Shown here one piece after another: positions 53,806-62,690 of a stretch of 64,000 nt of DNA. Source of the stretch: JAAUTS01 sp034440395. GTDB lineage: Bacteria; Verrucomicrobiota; Verrucomicrobiia; Methylacidiphilales; JAAUTS01. Both the position numbers and the translations under genes were made by a program. Location of the stretch: contig JAWXBW010000041.1 in NCBI GenBank assembly GCA_034440395.1, positions 5,528 through 69,527 of the forward strand. Reading direction: 5' to 3'. Numbering within the stretch: position 1 is the first letter of the stretch; the number at the start of each line of letters is the position of its first letter. The notes beneath the pieces are model-generated. The model was given only the letters and a program-made list of their open reading frames with translations. It was not told where the DNA came from and ran no database searches.

Positions 53806-54223
53806 AGGAGAGCGGCGTCTGACCGGTTACGTAGCGAGGACTGCTAAAATCGCGCTCGAAGGTAGAGTCAGATACGAGTTGAAATTTTTCAGATGACAAA
53901 GACGAAGCGTCTAACTTAACAAGACCTGAAGAGGCCGCAGTGGTATTGTTGAAATGGGCAACGCTGAGAGAAAGGACAACTAAGACAGCGGCCATGCCAG
54001 AGGCCATAGCCCATGTTTTGGCGGGCTGAAAGAAGAAGAGATCCTGAAGTTTAGTATGGAGACGTTCAAGTAGAGAAGGCTGCTTTAAAATATCTGCGCG
54101 TTGATAACGGTGAAACTCTTTCAGGAAGCCATTGAAGTAGGCGTCACCTGGTGTTTCTAAACGTTTAACTTGCAAAAGTTTTTGGAGGTTAACTTCGTTG
54201 TCTTTAATCATTTCGTTTTTCAT
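53783..54223 (-). CDS. Putative membrane-bound anti-sigma factor
   Basis: This 146-residue protein has a cytoplasmic N-terminal half (NLQKLLQVKRLETPGDAYFNGFLKEFHRYQR), one hydrophobic helix at about 70-92 (TWAMASGMAAVLVVLSLSVA), and a short Ser-rich periplasmic part. There is no zinc-binding HxxxCxxC motif, so it is not a ZAS-type anti-sigma. Its gene overlaps the ECF sigma gene by 4 bp (ATGA) and the HtrA-like gene by 23 bp, the usual place of an anti-sigma. Function is inferred from position and topology. Confidence 0.65.
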   Translation of the reverse strand: MKNEMIKDNEVNLQKLLQVKRLETPGDAYFNGFLKEFHRYQRADILKQPSLLERLHTKLQDLFFFQPAKTWAMASGMAAVLVVLSLSVAHFNNTTAASSGLVKLDASSLSSEKFQLVSDSTFERDFSSPRYVTGQTPLSYDSALAF

Positions 54224-54828
54224 GTGTTATCTAAATACGTCGCTAACATTTTTTGGAGAAGCTTGTGCGCATAGTGTAACCTAGAGCGCACTGTACCCTC
54301 CGAACAATTCATAATCTTACCTATATCAGCATGAGACATGCCATCAATATCGTATAAAACTACAACTGCTCTATGCTCTTCAGACAGTTTTTGTAGAGAT
54401 TCGTTCAATTTATTTTGCAGCTCACTTAATTCACTCTGTTTGGAACTGGTTATAATACCTGTGTCCTTGAGTTGTCGTTCCATGGATTCATCTGAGTCTA
54501 AGTCATTTAAGCTAAGGTCGTAACGCCGTTTTTTATGCTTATTTAAGTGATTAATCGTGCGGTTCATGGCAATCCGATAGATCCACGTATAAAAAGAGGC
54601 GTTTTTTCGATATTGGCTCAAGCTACGGAAGGCCTTGTCGAAGGTCTCCATGAGCATATCGTTGGAATCTTCGTGATTCGAGGTCATGTTATAAAGAACG
54701 CTGTAGAGCCTTTCTTTGTAGCGAATGACTAGATGGTCAAAGGAGGAAATATCCCCAGACAAGACGGAATCCACCAATTCCTCGTCGGAACGGTCTGAAC
54801 TGGGCGGAGTGGATTCCCCTGAAAGCAT
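54220..54828 (-). CDS. ECF-family RNA polymerase sigma factor
   Basis: This 202-residue protein has sigma region 2 (FDHLVIRYKERLYSVLYNMTSN, and ASFYTWIYRIAMNRTINHL) and region 4 (LSEEHRAVVVLYDIDGMSHADIGKIMNCSEGTVRSRLHYAHKLL), the RpoE/SigW layout without region 3. It is first in an operon with a one-helix membrane protein and a dead HtrA-like protein, which suggests control of an envelope-stress response. The regulated promoter set is unknown. Confidence 0.93.
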   Translation of the reverse strand: MLSGESTPPSSDRSDEELVDSVLSGDISSFDHLVIRYKERLYSVLYNMTSNHEDSNDMLMETFDKAFRSLSQYRKNASFYTWIYRIAMNRTINHLNKHKKRRYDLSLNDLDSDESMERQLKDTGIITSSKQSELSELQNKLNESLQKLSEEHRAVVVLYDIDGMSHADIGKIMNCSEGTVRSRLHYAHKLLQKMLATYLDNT

Positions 54829-54874
54829 GAGGGGGAAGATAAGGCACGGGAGGCCTGAATGGAAAGAGCAAAAC

Positions 54875-55885
54875 TTATTTCATGCTTTCAAGTTCGTCGA
54901 TAAAGGTCTGTGCGATGGCTTTTAGAATCCTTAAATGCTGGTTGTCAGGCAGATTTTCTAACATGCGGTGAGATTTTTCTAGAAGTTCTTGCGCTTTTCT
55001 AATGGAATAACTCAGTCCCCCCATCTCGATGACGTAGTTTTTTAAGATCAAACAATCTGAATCAGATCCACGCAGAATTGCTTCGGATACTTCTTCGAGC
55101 TTCTGAGGCTCCAGTTGTTGCAGCATGTGCAACATAGGAAGGGTAAGCTTCCCTTTTTTCAGATCTGTGCCAAGGGTCTTACCTGAACTGCTCTCCGTTC
55201 CGAAGAGATCCAAGCAATCATCATAAATCTGGTAGGCCACACCGAGGGTTTCTCCATAAATTCGATAGACTTGGCGATCTGCTTCAGAGACGCCATTGAG
55301 ACGAGCGGAGAGTTCCGCAGAGACGCGGAATAAGGCCGCGGTTTTCATGGCGATGATACGCATGTAATCAGGCACGGAAAGTTTTAGGTCAAAGCGGCGT
55401 TGGGTTTGGAGAATTTCCCCTGTGCAGACTTCGTTAGCGGCATCTGCAATGTCACGGCAAATCGATTTATCGTCGAAATGAGTGCAGAGTTTTAAAGCGT
55501 GAGCGAAGAGGCAATCTCCTAGTAATACAGAAATCTCGGTGCCCCATTTGGCATTCATCGTGGGGACAGCTCGGCGTAACTGGGCATTATCTAAAACATC
55601 ATCATGAATCAAGGAGGCTAGGTGAATGAGCTCAACGATTACGGCCAAGTCGAGATGTCCCTCTTTTGCATCACCTGAAGCCCGGGCGGAGAGAAAGACC
55701 AAGGCAGGTCGGATACGTTTTCCACCTGTTTCAGTGGCATATTGAACGTAACCTGTAATGTTTGGATCAAAGAAATCGGCCTGTTGACGTATCCTAGAAT
55801 CCACGCGAAGTAGGTCAGGCGCAATCTCGTCAAAATGTTTTTTTAAGGAAAGCTTGCGGACGGTGTTTTTAGGAACACTCGTCAT
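54875..55885 (-). CDS. Polyprenyl diphosphate synthase (IspB/HepT-like)
   Basis: This trans-prenyltransferase of about 336 residues builds long-chain polyprenyl diphosphate for quinone side chains. The first Asp-rich motif is LIHDDVLDNAQLRR, the second YQIYDDCLDLFG; GGKRIRPALVFLSA and the KTLGTDLKKGKLTLPMLH segment are also present. Residues before the first motif are small or aliphatic, compatible with C40-type products. I use the ATG at 55885; a GTG lies further upstream at 55921. It is 46 bp upstream of the ECF sigma gene on the same strand. Confidence 0.93.
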   Translation of the reverse strand: MTSVPKNTVRKLSLKKHFDEIAPDLLRVDSRIRQQADFFDPNITGYVQYATETGGKRIRPALVFLSARASGDAKEGHLDLAVIVELIHLASLIHDDVLDNAQLRRAVPTMNAKWGTEISVLLGDCLFAHALKLCTHFDDKSICRDIADAANEVCTGEILQTQRRFDLKLSVPDYMRIIAMKTAALFRVSAELSARLNGVSEADRQVYRIYGETLGVAYQIYDDCLDLFGTESSSGKTLGTDLKKGKLTLPMLHMLQQLEPQKLEEVSEAILRGSDSDCLILKNYVIEMGGLSYSIRKAQELLEKSHRMLENLPDNQHLRILKAIAQTFIDELESMK

Positions 55886-56083
55886 TAATGTGGGGGAAGA
55901 ATTTTTCGATAATCTAGTCACAATTCTTACAATAAGTCTGCTTGGATTTAAGTCAAACCGTGCGTGCTGACATTTTTAAATTCTAAATTAGTAGTAGAAT
56001 TATATTCAAAAGTGAGATCGATCTAATGAACTTAGTTGCTAAAAGTGCTTGCGCCGCTTAACTACCTCGCCCATAAGACAATC

Positions 56084-57109
56084 ATGCAAATGATTCGTTT
56101 TGGACTCTGTCTTATGACTCTAGCTGCCCTTGTGACGCTCTCGGCCTGCGGGGGGAAAGATCGGGAGGCAATTAAAGTCGCTGAAGCTCTTTCCCAAGAA
56201 CGTAAATATGATCAGGCTCTCTTGGTCTTACAGAAAGCTCTTCGTAGTGATCCGAAGAACAAAAGACTCTTACGCCAACAGGTAATTCTCTTCCTTAAAA
56301 GTGAGCAAGTCAATTACGCTACGGCCGCATATCGTAAGCTCACCGATGTAAACCCCGACGACAGCGTCTTAGCGGATGCGCTCAAGGACAAGGATCCTGT
56401 CGTGCGGGTAACCACAGCGAAGGCTTTAGGCTTACTTAAATCAGTAGGCTCTGTCAGCCCTTTAATGAAAGCAGCTAAAGACGAAGAGAAGTCTGTTCGT
56501 CAAGCTGCCATATTAGCTTTAGGAGATTTAAGGGACAAAAAAGCTATCCCTGTTCTAGTAGATTCTCTGCGAGATCCTGATTGGTTCGTGCGAGCTGAAG
56601 CCGCCTTTGCTTTGGGCAAAGTCGGTGATTCACAAGCCTCCAGTGCCCTCTTTAAGCTTCTTTCAGATGAGGACTCTTATGTGCGCCAAAATGCTCGTAA
56701 AGCTTTACAGGAATTGGCCACTCCAGAAAATAAATCAGCTTACCTAGATGCTCTAAAAGGAACAGACCCTGCCATTTCTCTCATGGCCGCCGTAGCTTTA
56801 GCTCAAGCTGGTGACAGCATTGGACTACCTGTATTGCTCCAACAACTTCCTAGCAGTAAAACTTTAGACCAGATGGAGATTATTCGAGCCTTAGTAAAAC
56901 TGAATGATCCTTCCACCATCCCTAGCCTGAGAATGACGTTGGATGATAGCGATAACGATGTGCGGATATTGAGTGCGCTGGCCTTAGGAGAGTTTAAGGA
57001 TAAAGAATCTATTGCTAGGCTCAAAGAGATCACACAGGACAAAACAGCCGATCGCAGATTAGTTACAGCTTGCCTTGTAAGTCTCAATAAAATTAGTAAC
57101 GCACGCTAA
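56084..57109 (+). CDS. Lipoprotein with TPR-like and HEAT repeats
   Basis: The protein of about 341 residues starts with a lipoprotein signal (FGLCLMTLAALVTLSAC, lipobox LSAC). Residues about 25-105 form one or two TPR-like helix pairs (YDQALLVLQKALRSDPKN), and the rest is HEAT/PBS-lyase repeats of about 31 residues (DPVVRVTTAKALGLLKSV, EKSVRQAAILALGDLRDK, DWFVRAEAAFALGKVGDS and so on). It is a scaffold rather than an enzyme. The ATG at 56084 is chosen so that the signal peptide is N-terminal; the frame opens at 56036. Its genomic neighbours are on the opposite strand. Confidence 0.8.
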   Translation: MQMIRFGLCLMTLAALVTLSACGGKDREAIKVAEALSQERKYDQALLVLQKALRSDPKNKRLLRQQVILFLKSEQVNYATAAYRKLTDVNPDDSVLADALKDKDPVVRVTTAKALGLLKSVGSVSPLMKAAKDEEKSVRQAAILALGDLRDKKAIPVLVDSLRDPDWFVRAEAAFALGKVGDSQASSALFKLLSDEDSYVRQNARKALQELATPENKSAYLDALKGTDPAISLMAAVALAQAGDSIGLPVLLQQLPSSKTLDQMEIIRALVKLNDPSTIPSLRMTLDDSDNDVRILSALALGEFKDKESIARLKEITQDKTADRRLVTACLVSLNKISNAR

Positions 57110-57121
57110 GCGGTCTGAAGC

Positions 57122-57346
57122 TTAAGCGGGAATATTACCCGCCTCGTTCTCCTCATCAAACTCAATCATATCTTGGAGAAGGTCAGCGAAATCGTTTAGG
57201 CCAGTGGATGGGATAATGATCGTGTCGCGACGACCATTGACTTCCTCTGTTATTTTTAAAAAGCGACCACGCTCGTTTTCCTTAAGATCAAAGAAAAACT
57301 CTTTACGCTCCACCAACACTTTTCCACTTTGGATAATAGTTTCCAT
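57122..57346 (-). CDS. Small PUR-alpha-like (DUF3276) nucleic-acid-binding protein
   Basis: This 74-residue protein matches bacterial PUR repeats: IIQSGKVLVERKEFFFDLKEN, RGRFLKITEEV, and DTIIIPSTGLNDFADLL. Bacterial members bind single-stranded nucleic acid. The ATG at 57346 is preceded by GAGG at 6 nt, which supports it over a longer frame starting at 57394. The protein ends with an acidic tail (EFDEENEAGN). Confidence 0.8.
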   Translation of the reverse strand: METIIQSGKVLVERKEFFFDLKENERGRFLKITEEVNGRRDTIIIPSTGLNDFADLLQDMIEFDEENEAGNIPA

Positions 57347-57503
57347 AAAAGCCCTCTTTCTTAAAAGATTAATTGATAAGAAAAAATCTGCCAAGAAATT
57401 TTCGCCTTATTGAGAACAACTTGCCCGCCAGTTACACTTTGGGGGTCAGACCAAGTGACTTTTATTTCAACCTAGTATTTTTTTCTGACGAATAATGAAG
57501 GAG

Positions 57504-58139
57504 TTAATTTTTGATCGACTCTTCTATTTTCCGCTCAAGCTTGGAATCGTCAGTGCCCCATACCTCGGTAAATTTTTTTCGATTATTGTAAAGCTTAACA
57601 CGTTCTTGCATGGCTTGGATGCGGGGGGAAGCGGGGAAACGTTTGATTCCTTGCATAGCCATTTTGCGAGCTTGGGCAAAGTTACCCATCTCGGCATAAC
57701 CAGCGGCCATAGAGTCGTAAGCTTCCACAGATTCGACTTCATTGAGAGCTTTCTGAGCATAGGCTACGGAGAGAGCTCCATCCCGCAGGGATTTGAACGG
57801 GGCGGTGCCGCGGAACCAAGAAAGGGTCAAATAGTCTGTGACGGAGATGGGGCTTTTACTCATACCAGTCTTTAAATCTTCCCCGACATCCTCAATTTTA
57901 CCAATCATAGCGGAGGTGTGGGCTCGGCGTATCCACACGGTGGGGGAGTCGTCGCGTATGGTGAGGGCTTGGGTATAGAGCTCATAGGCTTTAGCATAAT
58001 TTTTAGCATTTTCCTGCTCAAAGGCAGCTAGGACTACGGTGGAAAACTTGGGCTTGGGGGCATCCTCCTGAGCTATGACGGAGGAGGTGGAGCAGGCTAG
58101 ATGAATTAAGGCCAAGGCGCTGAGTGTAAAAAATTTCAT
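57504..58139 (-). CDS. Secreted TPR-like protein
   Basis: This 211-residue protein has an N-terminal signal peptide (FTLSALALIHLACSTSSVIA, then QED). The mature part is helical with TPR-like motifs: NAKNYAKAYELYTQALTIRDDS, then YAQKALNEVESVEAYDSMAAGYAEMGNFAQARKMAMQ. A Cys in the signal (HLAC) might be a lipobox, but the following stretch to VIA looks like a signal peptidase I site. Role unknown, probably periplasmic scaffolding. Confidence 0.7.
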   Translation of the reverse strand: MKFFTLSALALIHLACSTSSVIAQEDAPKPKFSTVVLAAFEQENAKNYAKAYELYTQALTIRDDSPTVWIRRAHTSAMIGKIEDVGEDLKTGMSKSPISVTDYLTLSWFRGTAPFKSLRDGALSVAYAQKALNEVESVEAYDSMAAGYAEMGNFAQARKMAMQGIKRFPASPRIQAMQERVKLYNNRKKFTEVWGTDDSKLERKIEESIKN

Positions 58140-58205
58140 AATAGGTTAGTTAAAAGAAAAAATGGATAAGATGATTGAGCCTACCACAAATAGCTGGGGT
58201 AGTAT

Positions 58206-58907
58206 TTATTTTTTAGGGGTGGCCTTATTCTTTAGGCCTAATTCCTGTCGTTCGACCAAGTCATCCATCACTTCGAGAAAGATTTTCTTCACTTCAATAC
58301 TGTCAATCAAGTCACCACAGTAGGAAACTAAAGCACGCATTTCGACACCATCTTTTAGCGGTAAAGAAAGCTGTTTGGAGCGCAGGCCATGCTCGAGGAT
58401 TTCCCCCGCAGCAGGTCCGAAGAAGGCAGCAGCTAGCGTGGTTATACGTGCAAAAGAACCGTCGGAGTCCTGTCCGTCAACACTAAGCAAGGCTAGCTCA
58501 GCTTGGTGGGCGGCATCAGCCAAGGAGCGTGTGGCCTCTGACATGATCGTATCGTCGACACCGAGGAGTGCTTTCTCTAAATTTACGATGGCTAAATTAA
58601 TCGGCTGTCTTAAAATACTCGGGCTTGCGCCTGGTTGTAAAAAAATGGCGAGGATCGTTCGTTCACCAAAGATTCGGATTAAAATCCCATAGCTTTCAAA
58701 AGTTAGGCGTAGTTCACGCAGAGAGCTTTTAGTTCGATCAACCGTGACGATCACTTTAATCAGTACTAATATGATCTGTTGCAGCATCATTTCCGTGTAA
58801 TGGGGGGGGATGGCACTAGCTAAGATTTTACCTTGGCGGTCAAAAACAAAGCAGGCGGAGACTTCATCCAGATCCGCTAAACGAGTAAGTGCGGGCAGCT
58901 TTTTCAT
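58206..58907 (-). CDS. Roadblock/LC7-like domain protein
   Basis: This protein of about 233 residues begins with a segment compatible with a Roadblock/LC7 domain (VSACFVFDRQGKILASAIPPHY, then a long hydrophobic helix, then YGILIRIFGERTILAIFLQPGASPSI), followed by a helical C-terminal half. Roadblock proteins regulate small Ras-like GTPases such as MglA. The ATG at 58907 has GAGG at a suitable distance and overlaps the upstream gene's stop (ATGA), so the two proteins are coupled and may work together. Confidence 0.6.
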   Translation of the reverse strand: MKKLPALTRLADLDEVSACFVFDRQGKILASAIPPHYTEMMLQQIILVLIKVIVTVDRTKSSLRELRLTFESYGILIRIFGERTILAIFLQPGASPSILRQPINLAIVNLEKALLGVDDTIMSEATRSLADAAHQAELALLSVDGQDSDGSFARITTLAAAFFGPAAGEILEHGLRSKQLSLPLKDGVEMRALVSYCGDLIDSIEVKKIFLEVMDDLVERQELGLKNKATPKK

Positions 58908-59602
58908 TGCACCACCTCTTTGATTAAGCTGCGGCAAGAATCTTCAAAATCATCAGGGTCAGATTCTAGGTCAGCCAAGAGAATCAGTTGGTAGAGTCCG
59001 TAATTAAATTTCCAAACGCGGCAAAGCTCTAGCTCCATATACCATTCTAATAAAAGTCCAGCTCCTAAACCCTCACTCATGGCATCCACTTTCTTATAAA
59101 AATCATCGAACCAGTCGGGACTGAGCGTAGTCAAGGGCGATTTACCAAAAAGTTTAATTAAGCTACCACTTTCTTCTTGGAATAAGGCTTGAAACCCCGC
59201 TAATTGCTGGAGACTTGCCAGCAAAGGGGTGAGGGGACTAGATTCATCTAATTGAAAGCTAGGCGCTAAAGAAGAGGACTGTTCGTCTTGAACGTCTTTA
59301 GCTAAATCTATCAGTCCTGCACCAGCGCCTTCACCCGCAAATTGTTCCACTAGTTTATCTAAAGGATCCCACAAGCTTCTTTTAATACCCATGGGTAGCT
59401 CGCCTAAAGTATAGGAGCTTAAATGCCATTTAAAAATTTCTCCTAAGGCGTGGACTCCCCAGAGTTTACCCGTATTTACTTCGATCAATTGAGCGTCCTT
59501 AAAGTAGAGGAAACCACTCTCGGAATTTTCATCAAAGACAGTTAACATACAGTGCCTATTCGGGACACATTCCGTGCGGATTATTTCTATAAGATTAACC
59601 AT
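58904..59602 (-). CDS. DUF4388-like protein
   Basis: The protein of about 232 residues has an N-terminal part resembling DUF4388 (CMLTVFDENSESGFLYFKDAQLIEVNTGKLWGVHALGEIFKWH), and an acidic helical C-terminal part without a recognised domain. It overlaps ispE by 8 bp at its start and the roadblock-like gene by 4 bp at its end. DUF4388 domains occur with GTPase and kinase signalling modules; a second copy is in the FHA protein near 18.5 kb. The ATG at 59602 is preferred over an upstream in-frame start at 59659 inside ispE. Confidence 0.65.
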   Translation of the reverse strand: MVNLIEIIRTECVPNRHCMLTVFDENSESGFLYFKDAQLIEVNTGKLWGVHALGEIFKWHLSSYTLGELPMGIKRSLWDPLDKLVEQFAGEGAGAGLIDLAKDVQDEQSSSLAPSFQLDESSPLTPLLASLQQLAGFQALFQEESGSLIKLFGKSPLTTLSPDWFDDFYKKVDAMSEGLGAGLLLEWYMELELCRVWKFNYGLYQLILLADLESDPDDFEDSCRSLIKEVVQ

Positions 59603-60467
59603 AACATTTTTCTGTACCTGATAATACTTCCACGATTTCTGTCCAAACGCTACTTCCAAAATAAGTTCTTATTTTGTCCTTTAATAGATTTGTTTGTAGG
59701 GTGTTGAGGTCATTCCTTAAAACACCGAACACGGTGGCACCACTTCCACTCATCAAGGAACCCCTCACTTCAGCTTGCTCGCTGAGCCAGTGCTTTGCTT
59801 CTTGCAGCCAGAAATACTTTTTGAATACCGCTGGCTCCAAATCATTTCGCAAAACCACTGCACCGCCTTTTGTCAAAGCTAAGGAAAGGCTGGAGACTTC
59901 ACCGCTTTGAGGATCTGAAGCGTAAGATTGGAATGCCCACGGCGTAGGCACGCCGAAGCCCGGATTAATTAAAACCGCCCGCAGGGGATCTTTCAACCCC
60001 ACAGAACTAACCATCTCGCCGCGACCCCGACAAATCGCTGGACCGTTTTGGAGGAAAAAATTAATATCACTCCCTAAACTTGCTGCTATCCCATGCAAAT
60101 CTTCTTCACTCAGTTCGCAACTCAGTAGGTCATTGACTCCTCGAATCACGGAGGCCGCATTACTACTACCGCCCGCCAGTCCTCCGCCCATGGGAATTTT
60201 TTTGGTTAAGCGCATCCGCACGCCCTTGGTTGATGCACACTTTTCTAAAACCTTCGCAGCTGCTTTGTAGGCTAGATTTGTGGCATCCCCTGGTAAATCT
60301 GCGCCAGTCACAGTAAGCTCGATGCCACCGGGGCTTTCTTCTAATTCTAGTTCATCAAAAAGGGACACCGGGCACATCAGTGTTTCCAAATCATGGAAAC
60401 CGTCGGGACGCTTCCCCAGTATGTGGAGAGTCAGGTTGATTTTAGCAGGACAAAACAATTTCATCAT
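59595..60467 (-). CDS. ispE: 4-diphosphocytidyl-2-C-methyl-D-erythritol kinase
   Basis: This GHMP kinase of about 290 residues phosphorylates CDP-ME in the MEP pathway. It starts MMKLFCPAKINLTLHILGKRPDGFHDLETLM with the catalytic Lys of PAKINL; the ATP loop is PMGGGLAGGSSNAASV, and the C-terminal GHMP motif is SLMSGSGATVFGV. The ATG at 60467 (or 60464) is chosen; the frame is open to 60545. It is divergent from pyrF with a 63 bp gap and overlaps the downstream DUF4388 gene. Confidence 0.95.
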   Translation of the reverse strand: MMKLFCPAKINLTLHILGKRPDGFHDLETLMCPVSLFDELELEESPGGIELTVTGADLPGDATNLAYKAAAKVLEKCASTKGVRMRLTKKIPMGGGLAGGSSNAASVIRGVNDLLSCELSEEDLHGIAASLGSDINFFLQNGPAICRGRGEMVSSVGLKDPLRAVLINPGFGVPTPWAFQSYASDPQSGEVSSLSLALTKGGAVVLRNDLEPAVFKKYFWLQEAKHWLSEQAEVRGSLMSGSGATVFGVLRNDLNTLQTNLLKDKIRTYFGSSVWTEIVEVLSGTEKCYG

Positions 60468-60530
60468 AAAAGTGTCAGATTTAATAATTAAGACTCGAAT
60501 CTTAAAACTTGAAACTCTAATCTTTCTAGT

Positions 60531-61217
60531 ATGACACCAGATCAACTCATTCTAGCCCTTGACATGCATGACCCTCAAGAAGCACTGCGCTGGGTGGATC
60601 GTTGCCAAGGTCGCATTGGCACCTTTAAAGTAGGGCTACAACTTTTTACGGGTCATGGCCCTGAATTGGTTAAAGAAATCCGCAAGAAAAAGGCTGAGGT
60701 ATTTTTGGATCTGAAACTGCACGACATCCCCAATACCGTCGTGAAATCTATTGAGGCGGTCTGCCAACTTGATATCCGTTTCCTCACCATTCACACTTCT
60801 GGTGGCCGTGACATGATGGAGGCTGCCGTGCAAGCCGCAGCGCGTTTTCCACAAACGACGCTCCTCGGCGTGACGGTTCTTACTAATCTTACAAGTGATG
60901 ATTTGCGTGAACTCGGGGTTGATCACAGCAGCTCAGGGCAAGTTCTACACCTGGCTCGCTTGGCTAAAAGTTGTGGCATGAAAGGGCTCGTATGTTCTCC
61001 CTTAGAGGTAGCCTATCTGCGGAGGGAATTTACTGCGGAACAGATGGTTCTCGTCACGCCTGGAGTCCGTCCTGTGGGATCTGAGGCGAATGATCAAGCC
61101 CGTATTGCCACCCCGCAACAAGCCATAGCGGATGGCAGCACCCACGTCGTTATCGGACGCCCTGTTCTTAATGCGGACGATCCCGACCAGGTCATTAATG
61201 AATTGCTAAAGGACTAA
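60531..61217 (+). CDS. pyrF: Orotidine 5'-phosphate decarboxylase
   Basis: This 228-residue TIM barrel makes UMP. The catalytic D-x-K-x-x-D is in FLDLKLHDIPNTV near residue 60; the substrate Asp/Lys segment LILALDMHDPQEAL is at the N terminus, and the phosphate loop is VTPGVRPVGSEANDQARIATP with the closing VIGRPV. Length is normal. It has its own promoter region facing away from ispE. Confidence 0.96.
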   Translation: MTPDQLILALDMHDPQEALRWVDRCQGRIGTFKVGLQLFTGHGPELVKEIRKKKAEVFLDLKLHDIPNTVVKSIEAVCQLDIRFLTIHTSGGRDMMEAAVQAAARFPQTTLLGVTVLTNLTSDDLRELGVDHSSSGQVLHLARLAKSCGMKGLVCSPLEVAYLRREFTAEQMVLVTPGVRPVGSEANDQARIATPQQAIADGSTHVVIGRPVLNADDPDQVINELLKD

Positions 61218-61306
61218 GAAAGTATGAAGAGCTCGCCTTGGCAATTGCTTCTCTAGCTAAGAAAGTTTAAAGCAGGTAAACTCGTTTAAGCATAAAAACA
61301 AATTCT

Positions 61307-62689
61307 ATGAATCAAAAAAATAAAACCCTTTGGGGTGGACGCTTTTCTAGCGGGCCTGATGGTAAAGTTCAACGCTTCACGCGCTCAGTCCACTTTGACC
61401 AACGTCTTTTCCGTGAAGACATCGCGGGCAGCATCGCCCATGCCCACATGCTTTCCACGATTGGTATTCTTAGCACAGGCGAGTTTAAAGCGATTGAAAA
61501 AGGCTTGAAGCAGATTCAGGCAGAAATTGAAGCGGGAACCTTTATCTGGCAAGAAGCCCGCGAAGATGTTCACATGAACATTGAAGCTGCCCTGACCGAG
61601 CGCACTCCGGCTGGAGCTAAGTTGCACACAGGGCGCAGTCGTAATGACCAAGTCGCTACGGACATGAGATTATGGGTGAAAAATCAAATCCAGATTGATT
61701 TACACCTTATCAGGTCACTGCAAAAAGCCTTAGTGCTTCTAGGTAAAAACAATCTTGAACTTTTAATCCCGGGCTACACGCACTTGCAACGAGCCCAGCC
61801 TGTTTATTTAGCTCACCATCTCTTGGCTTATGTGGAAATGTTTGATCGCGACCGCACAAGGTTAGAGGATTGTCTTAAACGGACGGATGTTCTGCCCCTA
61901 GGTTCAGGAGCATTGGCCGGGAGCACGATTCCTCTTAATAGGGAATTAGTCGCTAAGAGTCTCGGCTTTGCCAAGGTATCAAGGAACTCACTGGATGCCG
62001 TCAGTGATCGTGATTTCATGCTAGAGTATGCTTCCATTAACGCCATCACTGCCGTGCATCTCTCCCGCTTGGCCGAGGATTTGATTATTTGGTCCACCAG
62101 TGAGTTCGGGTTCATCCGCATCGGAGATGCCTTCACCACAGGTTCGAGTTTGATGCCGCAGAAGAAAAACCCTGACGTAGCAGAACTCACCCGCGGTAAA
62201 AGCGCGCGCGTCATCGGGGATTTAATGGCTTTGCTGACCTTGGTCAAGGGATTGCCTATGACCTACAATCGTGATCTACAAGAAGATAAGGAAAGACTTT
62301 TTGACAGTGTGGATACGGTGCAAGAAACCCTTGATGTGATGACAGCGATGTTAGGGGATGTGGCTTTCAACAAAGAAGCTTGTGCGAAAGCGGTGGCGGA
62401 TCCCTTACTTCTTGCGACTGATGTGGCGGACGCCCTCGTGCTTAAAGGAGTGCCCTTCCGTCACGCCCACGAGATCGTCGGCCAAGCCGTCGCCGCTTCA
62501 GAAAAGGCTGGTTGTCTTTTATCAAAATTACCTCTGAAGGATTGGAAGCTGATTCATCCGAAGGTGGATGCTGAAGTATTAAACGTGTTTGAAGTTAAGG
62601 CCGCCATGGCTCGGCGTAAAATGACGGGCGCTCCAGGGCTTAAACAGGTCAAGTCCGAGTGCGCACGTTGGACGAAGCAACTTAGCTAA
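61307..62689 (+). CDS. argH: Argininosuccinate lyase
   Basis: This 460-residue member of the fumarase/aspartase superfamily releases arginine and fumarate. Signatures: TLWGGRFSSGPDGKVQRFTRSV at the N terminus, EDVHMNIEAALTE, HTGRSRNDQVATDMRLW, TPLxHxQ-type segment YTHLQRAQPVYLAHH with the catalytic His, and GSSLMPQKKNPDVAELTRG. Length is normal. The epimerase gene follows after one base, suggesting co-transcription. Confidence 0.97.
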   Translation: MNQKNKTLWGGRFSSGPDGKVQRFTRSVHFDQRLFREDIAGSIAHAHMLSTIGILSTGEFKAIEKGLKQIQAEIEAGTFIWQEAREDVHMNIEAALTERTPAGAKLHTGRSRNDQVATDMRLWVKNQIQIDLHLIRSLQKALVLLGKNNLELLIPGYTHLQRAQPVYLAHHLLAYVEMFDRDRTRLEDCLKRTDVLPLGSGALAGSTIPLNRELVAKSLGFAKVSRNSLDAVSDRDFMLEYASINAITAVHLSRLAEDLIIWSTSEFGFIRIGDAFTTGSSLMPQKKNPDVAELTRGKSARVIGDLMALLTLVKGLPMTYNRDLQEDKERLFDSVDTVQETLDVMTAMLGDVAFNKEACAKAVADPLLLATDVADALVLKGVPFRHAHEIVGQAVAASEKAGCLLSKLPLKDWKLIHPKVDAEVLNVFEVKAAMARRKMTGAPGLKQVKSECARWTKQLS

Positions 62690-62690
62690 C

